Shown: one piece after another, positions 52,334 through 61,835 of the stretch
Layout of the letters: each line of letters opens with the position of its first letter
Numbering within the stretch: the stretch's first letter is position 1
DNA from: an uncultured Pseudoteredinibacter sp.
GTDB taxonomy: Bacteria > Pseudomonadota > Gammaproteobacteria > Pseudomonadales > Cellvibrionaceae
Length of the DNA stretch: 64,000 nt
Assembly (NCBI RefSeq): GCF_947502065.1
Contig: NZ_CANMYE010000008.1
Location: 47,889-111,888 of the forward strand
Reading direction: 5' to 3'
Program-made: the position numbers and the translations under genes
The notes under the pieces: model-generated
What the model saw: only the letters and a program-made list of their open reading frames with translations
What the model was told of the DNA's origin: nothing
The model's database searches: none

Positions 52334-53581
52334 TTATTCGGCCTGGCCTTGGTCAAACAAAGCGCGCACAAAGCTTTTGGCTTCAAATGGCTGCAAGTCA
52401 TCAATGCCTTCACCTACACCAATAAACCGTACCGGTAAGCCAAGCTGCTTAGCCAGTGCAAAGATAACACCACCTTTGGCGGTACCATCCAGCTTAGTTA
52501 GTGCTAACCCAGTGACACCGGCAGACTGGCTGAACTGTTCTGCTTGGTTGATAGCATTTTGGCCAGTACCGGCATCTAGCACTAACAGTACTTCATGTGG
52601 CGCGCTATCATCCAACTTGGCCATCACCCGCTTAACCTTAGCAAGTTCATCCATCAAATTGTCTTTATTGTGCAAGCGGCCTGCGGTATCAGCAATCAGA
52701 ATATCTACATCGCGAGATTTTGCCGATTGTAATGCATCAAAAACCACCGAAGCACTATCGGCACCGGTGTGCTGCGCCACAACTGGGACATTATTGCGCT
52801 CACCCCAAACCTGCAGCTGCTCTACCGCGGCGGCACGAAAAGTATCACCGGCAGCCAGCATTACCTGCTTACCTTGATTCTGAAAGCCCTTAGCTAGCTT
52901 ACCAATGGTGGTGGTCTTTCCGACACCATTGACGCCAACAACGAGGATCACAAAAGGCTTCTTTTGAGTATCAAGCAGCAAAGGCTTTTGTACGGGGATT
53001 AAAAGCTCTGCCAAAGCAGATTGCAAAGCCTTGTATAGGGCTTCGGGATCGGCAAGCTCTTTACGGGCAATCTGCTCAGACAGCTTTTCCATGATCTCTT
53101 CGGTTGCTTCAATACCTACATCGGCCATCAATAACTGAGTTTCGAGTTCTTCTAAGAGATCTTCATCGATCTCTTTGAGACCCATAAAGATATTGCCTAG
53201 GCCTTCTGTTAAGTTACCGCCAGTTTTGGCCAAGCCAGCACGCATACGGGCGAATAGGCCACGCTTTTTCTCTTCGGCAGGCTCACCATAGCCAGTTGGT
53301 GCCATAAACACCTCTTGCGCTGCCTCTGCTGCCGGCTCTTGCGAAGGAGCCTCTTGCGCCAAAGGCTCAGTCCTTACGGGTTCATCTGGCTGCTGTTCGA
53401 CAGCGCTTGTTTCGCTAGCTGTAACCTCGGGCGCCACTTTAGTGTCAATTGCTTGCGGGCTAACCTCTTCAGACTCAAGACCTTCTTGCTCTGGAGATTG
53501 CTCGATCGCTGAGGGCTGCTCTTCGGTATTAGCCTTGTCAGCCTCACCTTTTGGGGATTTCTTAAAAAAGCCAAAAACCAT
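52334..53581 (-). CDS. ftsY: Signal recognition particle receptor FtsY
   Basis: A 415-residue SRP GTPase. The first 100 residues are an acidic A-domain rich in Glu, Pro, Ser and Ala for membrane contact. The NG domain has G1 GVNGVGKTTTIGKLA, G3 DTAGRLHNKDNLMDEL, G4 TKLDGTAKGG. It receives ribosome-nascent-chain complexes from Ffh. It is the first gene of the ftsY-ftsE-ftsX-rpoH run and is divergent from rsmD. Confidence 0.97.
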   Translation of the reverse strand: MVFGFFKKSPKGEADKANTEEQPSAIEQSPEQEGLESEEVSPQAIDTKVAPEVTASETSAVEQQPDEPVRTEPLAQEAPSQEPAAEAAQEVFMAPTGYGEPAEEKKRGLFARMRAGLAKTGGNLTEGLGNIFMGLKEIDEDLLEELETQLLMADVGIEATEEIMEKLSEQIARKELADPEALYKALQSALAELLIPVQKPLLLDTQKKPFVILVVGVNGVGKTTTIGKLAKGFQNQGKQVMLAAGDTFRAAAVEQLQVWGERNNVPVVAQHTGADSASVVFDALQSAKSRDVDILIADTAGRLHNKDNLMDELAKVKRVMAKLDDSAPHEVLLVLDAGTGQNAINQAEQFSQSAGVTGLALTKLDGTAKGGVIFALAKQLGLPVRFIGVGEGIDDLQPFEAKSFVRALFDQGQAE

Positions 53582-53732
53582 GGTGTCTAAATTCTATTAC
53601 TGATCGGATAAAGGGGGCTCAAGGTGAACCCGAGAAAGTGCCGCATTCTAGCACTCTATAGGCCTGCTGTCGCAGCCTTAACACAGCCCCTTGAGATGGC
53701 TACAATGGCCAGCCAATTGGACGAGGCCGTGC

Positions 53733-54314
53733 ATGTCAAAAGCAAACCCTACACAGCAATTACGCATCATCGGTGGTCAGTGGCGTGGCCGGAAGTTTAA
53801 TTTCCCTAGCGCTGACGGGCTGCGCCCAACCGGAGACCGAATACGCGAAACGCTTTTCAACTGGCTAAGTTCAGACATCTATGGCGCGCGTTGCTTAGAT
53901 TTATTTGCCGGCTCTGGTGCCTTGGCTTTAGAGGCTTTGTCCCGTGGTGCAGCGCATGTAGCGCTGTGGGAAGCGAATAAAACAGCCTACCAGCAACTGC
54001 AAAACCATATCAAAACACTGCAGCCTCAATTAGGTGAACAAGAAGCTCAGCTCAACCATGGCGATTGCCTGATGGAGCTCGCTCAGCACAATGAGAGCGC
54101 TCCTTTTGATATCATTTTTATGGACCCGCCATTCGCTGCCAATATGTGGGAAACGGCCGCCGAGTTATTAGAGCAAAACAATTGGCTGCACCCAGACAGC
54201 CTTATCTATATAGAGAGCCCCAAAAACCAGCTGCCAAAGCTGCCTGAAAAATGGCGGAATTGGCGCTGCAAAAACACCGGGCAGGTTTGCTACCAACTCT
54301 ATATTGCACGCTAA
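53733..54314 (+). CDS. rsmD: 16S rRNA m2G966 methyltransferase RsmD
   Basis: A 193-residue SAM-dependent enzyme. Motifs: IIGGQWRGRKFNFP and GLRPTGDRIRETLFNWL near the start, CLDLFAGSGALALEALSRGA (SAM), and FIMDPPFA-type catalytic block here read as IIFMDPPFA. The start ATG has GAGG 7 nt upstream; a TTG 14 codons earlier is not needed. It is divergent from ftsY and followed by coaD, a conserved order. Confidence 0.95.
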   Translation: MSKANPTQQLRIIGGQWRGRKFNFPSADGLRPTGDRIRETLFNWLSSDIYGARCLDLFAGSGALALEALSRGAAHVALWEANKTAYQQLQNHIKTLQPQLGEQEAQLNHGDCLMELAQHNESAPFDIIFMDPPFAANMWETAAELLEQNNWLHPDSLIYIESPKNQLPKLPEKWRNWRCKNTGQVCYQLYIAR

Positions 54315-54424
54315 AAACCAAATAATTTGCTTTTTTACCTGCATTTTGCCGATTAAGTTTTGTACTGAGGCGCCAAATTGTTTACCATCTGCGCCCGATC
54401 GAGAAACCTGACGTGGAAACTAAT

Positions 54425-54904
54425 ATGAAGCGCGTGGTATACCCTGGAACATTTGACCCAATTACTAACGGTCATATCGACTTGGTAGAGCGAGCCTGCA
54501 ATCTGTTTGACAGTGTCGTATTGGCCATCGCTGCTAGCACCAAAAAGAACCCTCTATTCACTTTAGAAGAAAGGGTTGCACAAGCAGAGCAAGTTTTAGC
54601 CCACATACCAAATGTAGAAATTTGTGGCTTCAATGTATTACTAGCGGACTTAGTAAAACAGAAAAAAGCTCAAGCAGTAGTGCGCGGCTTGCGAGCGGTA
54701 TCTGACTTTGAATATGAGTTTCAGTTAGCCAACATGAACCGTGCTTTATCTCCAGAAATGGAGAGTCTATTCTTGACTCCAGCCGAACACCTATCTTACA
54801 TCTCTTCATCATTGGTACGCGAGATTGCATCGCTCGGCGGTGATGTCAGCAAGTTTGTTCATCCAATCATCGAACAAGACTTGAAGAAAAAGTTTGGCAG
54901 CTAA
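54425..54904 (+). CDS. coaD: Phosphopantetheine adenylyltransferase
   Basis: A 159-residue enzyme for the fourth step of coenzyme A synthesis. The nucleotidyl-transferase motif GTFDPITNGH and the later SSSLVREIASLGGDVSKFVH match CoaD. Alignment of the start MKRVVYPGTFDP with other CoaD proteins supports the ATG at 54425 rather than a GTG four codons earlier. It lies 110 bp downstream of rsmD. Confidence 0.96.
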   Translation: MKRVVYPGTFDPITNGHIDLVERACNLFDSVVLAIAASTKKNPLFTLEERVAQAEQVLAHIPNVEICGFNVLLADLVKQKKAQAVVRGLRAVSDFEYEFQLANMNRALSPEMESLFLTPAEHLSYISSSLVREIASLGGDVSKFVHPIIEQDLKKKFGS

Positions 54905-54930
54905 TACTTAGCTGCCACAAATCTCTTTTC

Positions 54931-55746
54931 TTATTTTTGGCAGACGGGGCAGTAAACACTGGCCCTTTGCACATGGCGCTGGCTTTTGAGCACAGTGCCA
55001 CAGCTCAAGCATGGCTCCCCATCACGACCGTAAACATTTAGTTCCTGCTTGAAGTAGCCGGGCTTGCCATCGCCACCAACAAAATCCTTTAGGGTTGTCC
55101 CGCCCTGTGCGATAGCTTTTTTTAGAACCTTTTTGATGTTTAACAACAAACGCTCTATCTCTGCACGTGTCACTCGCCCAGCAGCACGGCCGGGGCGAAT
55201 TCCACTCATATACAAAGATTCGTTGGCATAAATGTTTCCTACGCCTACCACCACCTTGCTATCCATAATCAGAACTTTAATGGCTTGTTTTCGCTTACGA
55301 GTTTGCTGATAAAGATAATCTGCTGAGAATTTCTCAGATAAAGGCTCAGGCCCTAAGTGTTGAATTAGCTTATGTTCTTCAGTAGGTTGATCGGTCCAGA
55401 CGATGGCACCAAATCGGCGGGGATCAGTAAATCTCAGCACGGTATCCAAGCCAAAAATAAAATCGACATGATCATGCTTTTCGGGTTCAATTGCAGCTTC
55501 TACAACTCTTACACTGCCTGACATGCCCAAGTGCATTAACAAGTGTCCATGCTTAAAACGAAACAGCATGTACTTTCCACGGCGGCTCAACTCAAGCAGC
55601 TTTCTACCTTCTAAAATCTCTGCTAGCTGACCATCAATTGGCCAGCGCAGTTGATTATTTCTAACAACAACTTGCTTTAGGGTTCGGCCAACAATATGCG
55701 GCGCGACACCGCGGCAACTTGTTTCTACTTCAGGTAATTCTGGCAA
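54931..55746 (-). CDS. mutM: Formamidopyrimidine-DNA glycosylase (MutM/Fpg)
   Basis: A 271-residue base-excision enzyme removing 8-oxoguanine. The N-terminus MPELPEVETSCRGV has the catalytic Pro2 and Glu3. The H2TH region (VVGVGNIYANESLYMSGI) and the C-terminal zinc finger (four Cys in CLSCGT...YCPVCQK) are complete. It is convergent with coaD, with 26 bp between stops. Confidence 0.97.
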   Translation of the reverse strand: MPELPEVETSCRGVAPHIVGRTLKQVVVRNNQLRWPIDGQLAEILEGRKLLELSRRGKYMLFRFKHGHLLMHLGMSGSVRVVEAAIEPEKHDHVDFIFGLDTVLRFTDPRRFGAIVWTDQPTEEHKLIQHLGPEPLSEKFSADYLYQQTRKRKQAIKVLIMDSKVVVGVGNIYANESLYMSGIRPGRAAGRVTRAEIERLLLNIKKVLKKAIAQGGTTLKDFVGGDGKPGYFKQELNVYGRDGEPCLSCGTVLKSQRHVQRASVYCPVCQK

Positions 55747-55809
55747 TGCTAAGCTCTCACTGAAAAGTTTTAGGCACCATAGCAGCGAGATTTAAACTTA
55801 GCAAACCCA

Positions 55810-57780
55810 TTAGACAAACTCTGCATCAGAGCTAACATGAAGATCGCCCGCCTCTAGATACAGGCCCTGTTGAAGATAAACAGAGCATTCAGCCCAGCGA
55901 TCACTAAGAGCCTGATCGTTCACCCCAGTAGCAACACAACTTAGCTGCAGATCCTTACAAAGTTTGATGATGAATTTCAATATCGAGGCCTTTGAGTGCA
56001 TCTGTGAAGAAAACTCAGGGGAGAGTTTAATATACTGTAGCGGTAGATTTGACAAACTTATCAATGGCGAGCAGCCGGATCCAAAATCTGTTAACGCAAA
56101 CTGAAACCCTTTCGCACTCGCATCGACGAGTAGACCTTCTTGTTGATCGATGACTCGCTTCAAAGCTCGCTCACTCAATTCAAATACCACATCAGCTTTA
56201 TTCATTTGGAACAAGGAAAAGCAATGTGCCATGCGACTGAAAAAACCCGCATCCAGATAATGGCCTGACGGCAGCCCTATAGATATTTTTGATTTCGAGT
56301 CGGCATATCGGGCACGCAACTGCTTGAGATCAGCAGCAATTATCCTAGCCAACTGTTGCTCTACAAAGTCTTGATGACTGGCCTTTCTGATTGCCTCACT
56401 GATTTCGAAAGAACAGAGATTCTCGAGCAACTGACCAGCCCAATGAATACGCGCCTCAAAGATAAAAGGCTTCTTAGTCAAAGTAGAAACAACAGCATGA
56501 TAATCAAATAAGGAGTTCTCAGCACATATTTGCTCATCAACCTGCTGTAGAATTCTTTGCCCTCTCATTAACTGATTTTTAACAGTATCAGAATAATGCA
56601 CATGGCGGTTTCGTCCGCGTTGCTTCGCTAAATACATCGCAGCATCAGCTTTTTGCAATAAAGTATCAATATTTTCAGCATGCCCAGGAATAGTTGCGCT
56701 TCCTACACTAGCGGTCACTTGTAGCCTTTGCTGCTTACTCGCAACAAAAGGTTTAGTGAGCTGTTGAATGATCAATTTAGCTACAGCCGCTGGCTCGACA
56801 CCCATTTGCTGGCCAGGAATAGCTAATATAAATTCATCCCCACCTAATCTCGCGCAAATTGCCGCCTGATGAATTTCATAGCGTAGAACTTTAGCGACCT
56901 GACAAAGAACCTCATCACCAACCGCATGTCCGTAGGTATCATTGATTGGTTTAAAATCATCCAGATCGATAAAAAATATTGTACAGCCACTATCGACTCT
57001 GGAAGTTAACTTACGAATAATTCCACGTCGATTGTATAGCCCCGTTAAAGCATCCGTTTCTGCGGCCGCTGCGTTTTTTAACTCTACTAGTTTTCTATCG
57101 TGGATATCCAATAAGGTTAAGCTGTAACTTGCCTGACTATTGTGATCGAGCTCCGCATCGCTGTGTTTTCGCAATTCTACGCTATGCCAGCGCGGCCCCG
57201 TCTGAGTGACCAGTAAAAGCTCTTGATTAACATCATTTTTAATACTTAGAATTTCAGCTAGCTCAAATTCCTCACTGACAATCGAATGCAGATTCGGTAC
57301 AGACATACCAAACTGTTGTTCAAAAGGTGGATTAGCGCTTTTGATTGCCCCACTGTCATCAAATAGACAAATCATTACCGCACCATAGTCACTATGGTTA
57401 CCTTGCAGCAATTCCGAATGCAAGCCCTCTACCAACATCGACATATGTCCCGGTGGGATTAAGACACCAGAAAAACGGCAGTGAACGCGCTTATCGATAT
57501 TATTAGGAGAAATTTGCCACCAACGATCAATAACACGGCCGCGCTCAAATTCATCTAAATAGGAACAGAGTGTCTGTTGCACAGCAGCAGAAGAACCAGG
57601 CCTAAAATCTCTTGCCGTCAATTCAGCAAGGTCTTCGGACTCCCATAGTTTTAAGGCTGCAGTATTGGCCCAGTGAATACGATAATTCAGAACATCATAG
57701 ACCCAGACCGCACTTTTAAGAGCATCCAAATCTAAGTGATCAAAGTTGGCAGGCGGAATTATTGGCACGTCAATCTTCAT
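55810..57780 (-). CDS. PAS-like/GGDEF protein with decayed EAL domain
   Basis: A 656-residue soluble signalling protein. The N-terminal 240 residues hold two PAS-like regions (WVYDVLNYRIHWANTAALKL; ICLFDDSGAIKSANPPFEQQ). The GGDEF domain is complete (TGLYNRRG, FIDLDDFKPINDTYGHAVGD, RLGGDEF near residue 314) and should make cyclic di-GMP; no RxxD inhibitory site precedes it. The EAL domain from about residue 430 has lost key residues: EAR for EAL, ELSER for ELTES, LTDFGSGC for LDDFGTGY, and ATGVN for AEGVE. It is probably not a phosphodiesterase. No membrane segment is visible. Confidence 0.88.
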   Translation of the reverse strand: MKIDVPIIPPANFDHLDLDALKSAVWVYDVLNYRIHWANTAALKLWESEDLAELTARDFRPGSSAAVQQTLCSYLDEFERGRVIDRWWQISPNNIDKRVHCRFSGVLIPPGHMSMLVEGLHSELLQGNHSDYGAVMICLFDDSGAIKSANPPFEQQFGMSVPNLHSIVSEEFELAEILSIKNDVNQELLLVTQTGPRWHSVELRKHSDAELDHNSQASYSLTLLDIHDRKLVELKNAAAAETDALTGLYNRRGIIRKLTSRVDSGCTIFFIDLDDFKPINDTYGHAVGDEVLCQVAKVLRYEIHQAAICARLGGDEFILAIPGQQMGVEPAAVAKLIIQQLTKPFVASKQQRLQVTASVGSATIPGHAENIDTLLQKADAAMYLAKQRGRNRHVHYSDTVKNQLMRGQRILQQVDEQICAENSLFDYHAVVSTLTKKPFIFEARIHWAGQLLENLCSFEISEAIRKASHQDFVEQQLARIIAADLKQLRARYADSKSKISIGLPSGHYLDAGFFSRMAHCFSLFQMNKADVVFELSERALKRVIDQQEGLLVDASAKGFQFALTDFGSGCSPLISLSNLPLQYIKLSPEFSSQMHSKASILKFIIKLCKDLQLSCVATGVNDQALSDRWAECSVYLQQGLYLEAGDLHVSSDAEFV

Positions 57781-57923
57781 AAGGCATTATTCTTCTCATT
57801 AAAGGTAATACATAAGTGCCAAACTGTAAAAAATTATTTAATAAAACTCCTTTCTTCTTTCGAATTGCTGGACTTGGCTTATGCCTTTTGACGTCCAATC
57901 AGTATCTCCCAGCCGATACAAAA

Positions 57924-57943
57924 AAGCCGCCCACAGGCGGCTT
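57924..57943 (-). terminator. Terminator of the TonB-dependent receptor gene
   Basis: AAGCCGCC and GGCGGCTT pair over CACA. On the minus strand a run of six T follows, 22 bp beyond the receptor stop. Confidence 0.85.
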
Positions 57944-57964
57944 AACTTTGATCACTAGAGAGAC

Positions 57965-60469
57965 TTAAAAGCTGTAACGTACCCGAGCATAATAATAGCC
58001 CCCGTTGAATCCAGTTGGAGAGAACTGGCTATAACGACGCCCAGACTGTTGAGCGCCGCTTGGGTTTTCATCAGGGTATTCATCTAAAAGATTCTGCGCA
58101 CCCAGTGTCACCGAGTAGTTATCATTGATGTTGTATTCAGCTTCCGCATCAAAAATATACTCATCACCATAAGAACGATCATCTTCCGAGTCATAAAACT
58201 CGTTGAAATAACTCATGCGCAGCAGGAATCGCCAATCTTCTAAGTTATGAGTCATTGCAAGATTCCAGCGTGACTCAGGCAAGCCTTCTTGCAGCTCACG
58301 GATACGCGTCGCATCTATAACATCGGGTGAGAAGCTATCTACTTCAGTTTCTGTATAATTATAGGCAAGCGAGAATTCGGAGCTGCCGCCTAACATATCC
58401 AAACCATAAGTTGCTACCAAATCGAAGCCTGAAGTTGTGGTATCAAAGTCATTGGTGAAGAAACGGAAGTTTTGTAAGTTTTGTGCGCTAGTTACACCAG
58501 AAGCGACCAAGTCATCAATTTCCTGCTGGGTTAGGCTAAAGTTTTGCGAAACACTGATACGATCCGTTAGCTCTATGTTGAAATAATCGATAGTTACGCT
58601 AACCTCTCCTAATTGCAAAATCGCACCCAAGGTATAACTCTCTGACTCTTCGGGGTCCAAGGGCTTACCGCCACGCAGAACAGCAACAGGGTTAGTCGAC
58701 GGAATGGTGCCGTTGTTTACCAGATCACCTGTCGCCGCATCAAACTCGGTAGAAACATTAAAAGCATTCGACTGACCCGGTGTAGGCGCCCTAAAGCCTG
58801 TACTTGCACTGCCGCGCAAAGAAAAGTTTTCAGTAATTTCAAAGTTGGCGGAGATTTTACCATTGGTGGTGGTACCAAAATCACTAAAGTCTTCCCAGCG
58901 AATCGCCATACCTACCAATAAGCGATCAGTAACATCTGCCTCTAAATCTACATAAGCAGCTACATTTTTGCGGGCGAAGCTACCACCAGCCAACGGACTA
59001 AACCCAGGAAAACCATTCGACGCCGCTGAGAAACCCTGCGAGGCATAGGGCCCGATTTCAAACGATGCTTGGTCCCCTACAGTGATTTCAAAAGTTTCTT
59101 CTCGCCATTCAACACCCGCGGCAATATTTAAGTCTGACTCAAAGGCATCAACCGGTACGGCATATGAGACATCGGCATTAAAGTTAATATCTTGCTGAGT
59201 ATAATCACCTGGATCAAATGCGGTAGGTGTTAGAGGACCAAGCGAAGCGTTGACAGTGTTCTTAATAAAGAAGTCAACATCATTTCGGCCATAGCTGGCA
59301 CTCAACTCCCAATTTAAATCACTTGCTGTTGTTCCGCGTACACCTGCCGTCAGTGCGGCATCGTGAACCTTACCACCAAATCTCGGAGTGAAGCCCCCAG
59401 GAAACATTTCATTAAAAACAAAACAGTTGGGATCATCCACAACTTGTTGCAAGGCTGCTGCATCGCCAACATCAACTGTAGGACAAGCCACGCCATCATC
59501 AGGAGTAAGATCCGCTACTAGCCGGGTGACACCGCCATCGTTACTGAATACTCCCCCGCGGGTGTCAGGGTTACGAAAAAAGAAGCCACCTTCTACTTCC
59601 TTAGTCGCGTAGTTTGCAAAGGCAAAGAATTCTTTACCGCCGCCTAACTCTAAACCCAAGTTCGCCATAAGCTTTAGATCACCTTTAATTTCAGGCGTAC
59701 CCCAAATTTGGGCAGGGTTAGCAACGGCGGTATTACCCGCATCTATTAATGCTTGCGCATCAGATCGCTGTTGGCTTCGATCGGTTGGATCTGTGTTGCC
59801 ATATTCAAAACTGACATTAACAAAGCCGTTATCGGTAAATGGCATACCAACGTTTCCGGCAACCATTACATTTTCACCATCACCTTCTTTATATTCTCCA
59901 TACTTAACTTCAATACTGCCGCCTTCAGGGTCATCTTTTAAAATAAAGTTCATCACGCCAGCGATTGCATCAGATCCATATTGCGCCGCAGCACCATCGC
60001 GTAGCACTTCCACTTGCTTGAGGGCAATAGCTGGAATTGGAGAAATGTCAGCACCCTGTGCGCCATCTGCAACACCATTACCTAACCAATAAATAACCGC
60101 AGCGCGATGTCGGCGCTTACCATTTACTAGAACCAATGTGTGATCGGGAGCTAAGCCACGCATATTCGCAGGACGCACAATGGTCGCGGCATCGCTAATG
60201 GGCTGCGCATTAACATTGTAAGAAGGCACAACGTTGCGAAGTAAGTTACTGAGATCAGAGTCACCTTGATTAGCAAAATCATCCCCGCCAACCACATCAA
60301 TTGGCACAGCCGAATCGAAGACTGATCTCGGCGCCCGCCGAGAGCCGGTAACCACCACTTCTTCCAGCTCTTCCTCAACCGATTGTGCTTGAGCTTGAGC
60401 AAGTTGGATTGTTCCAGCTGCAGACAAAGCAACAGCCAAGGACAAAGCACTGGATGGAAACAGTTTCAT
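57965..60469 (-). CDS. TonB-dependent outer-membrane receptor
   Basis: An 834-residue receptor. After a signal peptide (QLAQAQAQ) comes a TonB-box-like EEVVVTGSRR, a plug domain (NMRGLAPDHTLVLVNGKRRH, DISPIPAIALKQVEVLRDGA then AAQYGSDAIAGV), and a 22-strand barrel ending in RVRYSF, the aromatic C-terminus needed for outer-membrane insertion. The ATG has GAGGAG 7 nt upstream; a frame 12 codons longer is not supported. Ligand unknown: no siderophore, B12 or sugar-utilisation genes are adjacent. It would be powered by a TonB such as the one encoded at 30 kb. Confidence 0.9.
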   Translation of the reverse strand: MKLFPSSALSLAVALSAAGTIQLAQAQAQSVEEELEEVVVTGSRRAPRSVFDSAVPIDVVGGDDFANQGDSDLSNLLRNVVPSYNVNAQPISDAATIVRPANMRGLAPDHTLVLVNGKRRHRAAVIYWLGNGVADGAQGADISPIPAIALKQVEVLRDGAAAQYGSDAIAGVMNFILKDDPEGGSIEVKYGEYKEGDGENVMVAGNVGMPFTDNGFVNVSFEYGNTDPTDRSQQRSDAQALIDAGNTAVANPAQIWGTPEIKGDLKLMANLGLELGGGKEFFAFANYATKEVEGGFFFRNPDTRGGVFSNDGGVTRLVADLTPDDGVACPTVDVGDAAALQQVVDDPNCFVFNEMFPGGFTPRFGGKVHDAALTAGVRGTTASDLNWELSASYGRNDVDFFIKNTVNASLGPLTPTAFDPGDYTQQDINFNADVSYAVPVDAFESDLNIAAGVEWREETFEITVGDQASFEIGPYASQGFSAASNGFPGFSPLAGGSFARKNVAAYVDLEADVTDRLLVGMAIRWEDFSDFGTTTNGKISANFEITENFSLRGSASTGFRAPTPGQSNAFNVSTEFDAATGDLVNNGTIPSTNPVAVLRGGKPLDPEESESYTLGAILQLGEVSVTIDYFNIELTDRISVSQNFSLTQQEIDDLVASGVTSAQNLQNFRFFTNDFDTTTSGFDLVATYGLDMLGGSSEFSLAYNYTETEVDSFSPDVIDATRIRELQEGLPESRWNLAMTHNLEDWRFLLRMSYFNEFYDSEDDRSYGDEYIFDAEAEYNINDNYSVTLGAQNLLDEYPDENPSGAQQSGRRYSQFSPTGFNGGYYYARVRYSF

Positions 60470-60666
60470 AGAGTTCTCCTCGCAATTATTTTTATAGTCG
60501 CTCAAAAACGGTTTATCTTTATGACAGGCACAAAAGAACTGGCTATTGCCTAACCCTTGTGCTCTGGAAACTGATGACTACAGACGGCAAGCTCACGACT
60601 CTATCAGCGAAATCGTACCCTTGAATTAACTTTTATTTTTATTGTTTTTTTGCACTGCAAATAACC

Positions 60667-60689
60667 AAACTGATTTTTCACATCAGTTT
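60667..60689. promoter_or_regulatory. 8-bp inverted repeat upstream of the receptor gene
   Basis: AAACTGAT and ATCAGTTT flank 7 bp, about 200 bp upstream of the TonB-dependent receptor start. It is a candidate operator or a leader hairpin; arms are short, so chance is possible. Confidence 0.4.
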
Positions 60690-60727
60690 AATCAACAATA
60701 CACAGCATAAACGTAGCACGAGATATG

Positions 60728-60755
60728 AAAAAAACCAAAGAAAGCTTTGGTTTTC
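60728..60755 (-). terminator. Terminator-like hairpin after the flavin oxidoreductase operon
   Basis: AAAACCAAAG and CTTTGGTTTT pair over AAAG; on the minus strand a run of seven T follows the stem. It lies about 125 bp beyond the stop at 60882, in line with termination of the operon. Confidence 0.65.
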
Positions 60756-60840
60756 AAGTTTAAATAATTAAACGCAATTAGAATGAAATATTATATTTCG
60801 TTATCTTATCGCTCGATTTTTACGGAACTTAAAACGAATA

Positions 60841-60864
60841 GGGTGGCAGAGCAATCTGCCACCC
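60841..60864 (-). terminator. GC-rich hairpin directly after the flavin oxidoreductase gene
   Basis: GGGTGGCAGA and TCTGCCACCC pair perfectly over GCAA, 17 bp beyond the stop. The sequence after it on the minus strand is only mildly T-rich (TATTCGTTTT), so it may protect the 3' end rather than terminate alone. Confidence 0.55.
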
Positions 60865-60881
60865 ACAGAACAGAAATTCAA

Positions 60882-61805
60882 TTAGAAGGTCGATGACGCC
60901 ATACGATGACATATCGCATTGTAGCTTGAGATAGTTTCGCTAATAATGTCTTCAGCGCTTTTCACTTCATTGATTAAGCCTGCAGTTTGACCAGCCAATG
61001 CGACACTCGCTTCCATATCGCCCCCAAAGTACAAATCCTTGATGGTCATGAAGGCTTCCATTGGCATTTTTCCGCTATTAAAGTACTCAGCCGAGCGCTC
61101 TGTTTTCAATGCTCGCACGCACGGACTAGATGTTTTGTTCAACATATAGGTACCATCTGTCGCTGCATCAACAATTGCTTGCTTATAGTTATTGTGCGCA
61201 GGGTTTTCAGCACAAGCCACAAAACGAGTCCCCATTTGTACAGCTTCTGCACCCAAAGCAAAGGCTGCCGCCATGCCACGGCCATCACAAATACCACCTG
61301 CTGCTACCAAAGGTAGATCGACCTTCTCCGCAATAGCTTGCAGCAACACTAAAGTAGAGACTTCTTCAGGGTTTTTAAAACCACCGCCTTCTCCACCCTC
61401 AACCACTAAACCATCCACTCCAGCTTCCGCGCACTTCAAAGCGGCTTCAACAGTAGGTACTGCATGATAAACAACAATGCCAGCCTCTTTCAAAGGAGCT
61501 AGAAACTTTTTAGGGCTGCCAGCAGATGTAGTTACAAAACGCACGCCAGATTCACAAATAAACTTTAGCATTGAATCATCATGCAAAAACATAATAGGTA
61601 AATTCACACCAAAAGGCTTATCTGTTAACTCAGCCATCTTTTGGATTTCAGCTTTACAATTATCGGTTTCACCAGAGGAGGTTTCGATAATACCTAAACC
61701 ACCTGCATTGGAAACCGCTGATGCTAATTGCGATCTAGCCATCCAGCCCATTGGGGCTTGAATAATCGGGTACTTTGCTCCGCTATGTTCTAAAAATCGA
61801 TTCAC
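60882..61805 (-). CDS. Nitronate monooxygenase-like NAD(P)H/FMN enzyme
   Basis: A 307-residue TIM-barrel flavoenzyme of the nitronate monooxygenase / FabK-like family. Motifs: YPIIQAPMGWMARSQLASAV near the start, FGVNLPI, VEGGEGGG, LPLVAAGGICDGRGMAAAFA and ALGAEAVQMGTRFVACAE, the FMN-phosphate site. Family members oxidise nitronates or reduce enoyl groups; which applies here is open. The start is GTG with GGAG 8 nt upstream. It is the third gene of the TetR-DUF2855 operon, 30 bp after DUF2855. Confidence 0.88.
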   Translation of the reverse strand: MNRFLEHSGAKYPIIQAPMGWMARSQLASAVSNAGGLGIIETSSGETDNCKAEIQKMAELTDKPFGVNLPIMFLHDDSMLKFICESGVRFVTTSAGSPKKFLAPLKEAGIVVYHAVPTVEAALKCAEAGVDGLVVEGGEGGGFKNPEEVSTLVLLQAIAEKVDLPLVAAGGICDGRGMAAAFALGAEAVQMGTRFVACAENPAHNNYKQAIVDAATDGTYMLNKTSSPCVRALKTERSAEYFNSGKMPMEAFMTIKDLYFGGDMEASVALAGQTAGLINEVKSAEDIISETISSYNAICHRMASSTF

Positions 61806-61835
61806 GTTTCTGCTCCGCTTTTTTACTGTTTACTA

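Larger units (their letters stand above)
60470..60881. other. 412-bp gene-free region upstream of the receptor gene
   Basis: Holds an inverted repeat (60667-60689) and two hairpins following the flavin oxidoreductase gene (60728-60755 and 60841-60864). No coding sequence is supported. The sequence between the repeat and the receptor gene is A/T-rich and is the likely receptor promoter region, but no Fur box was found. Confidence 0.5.
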
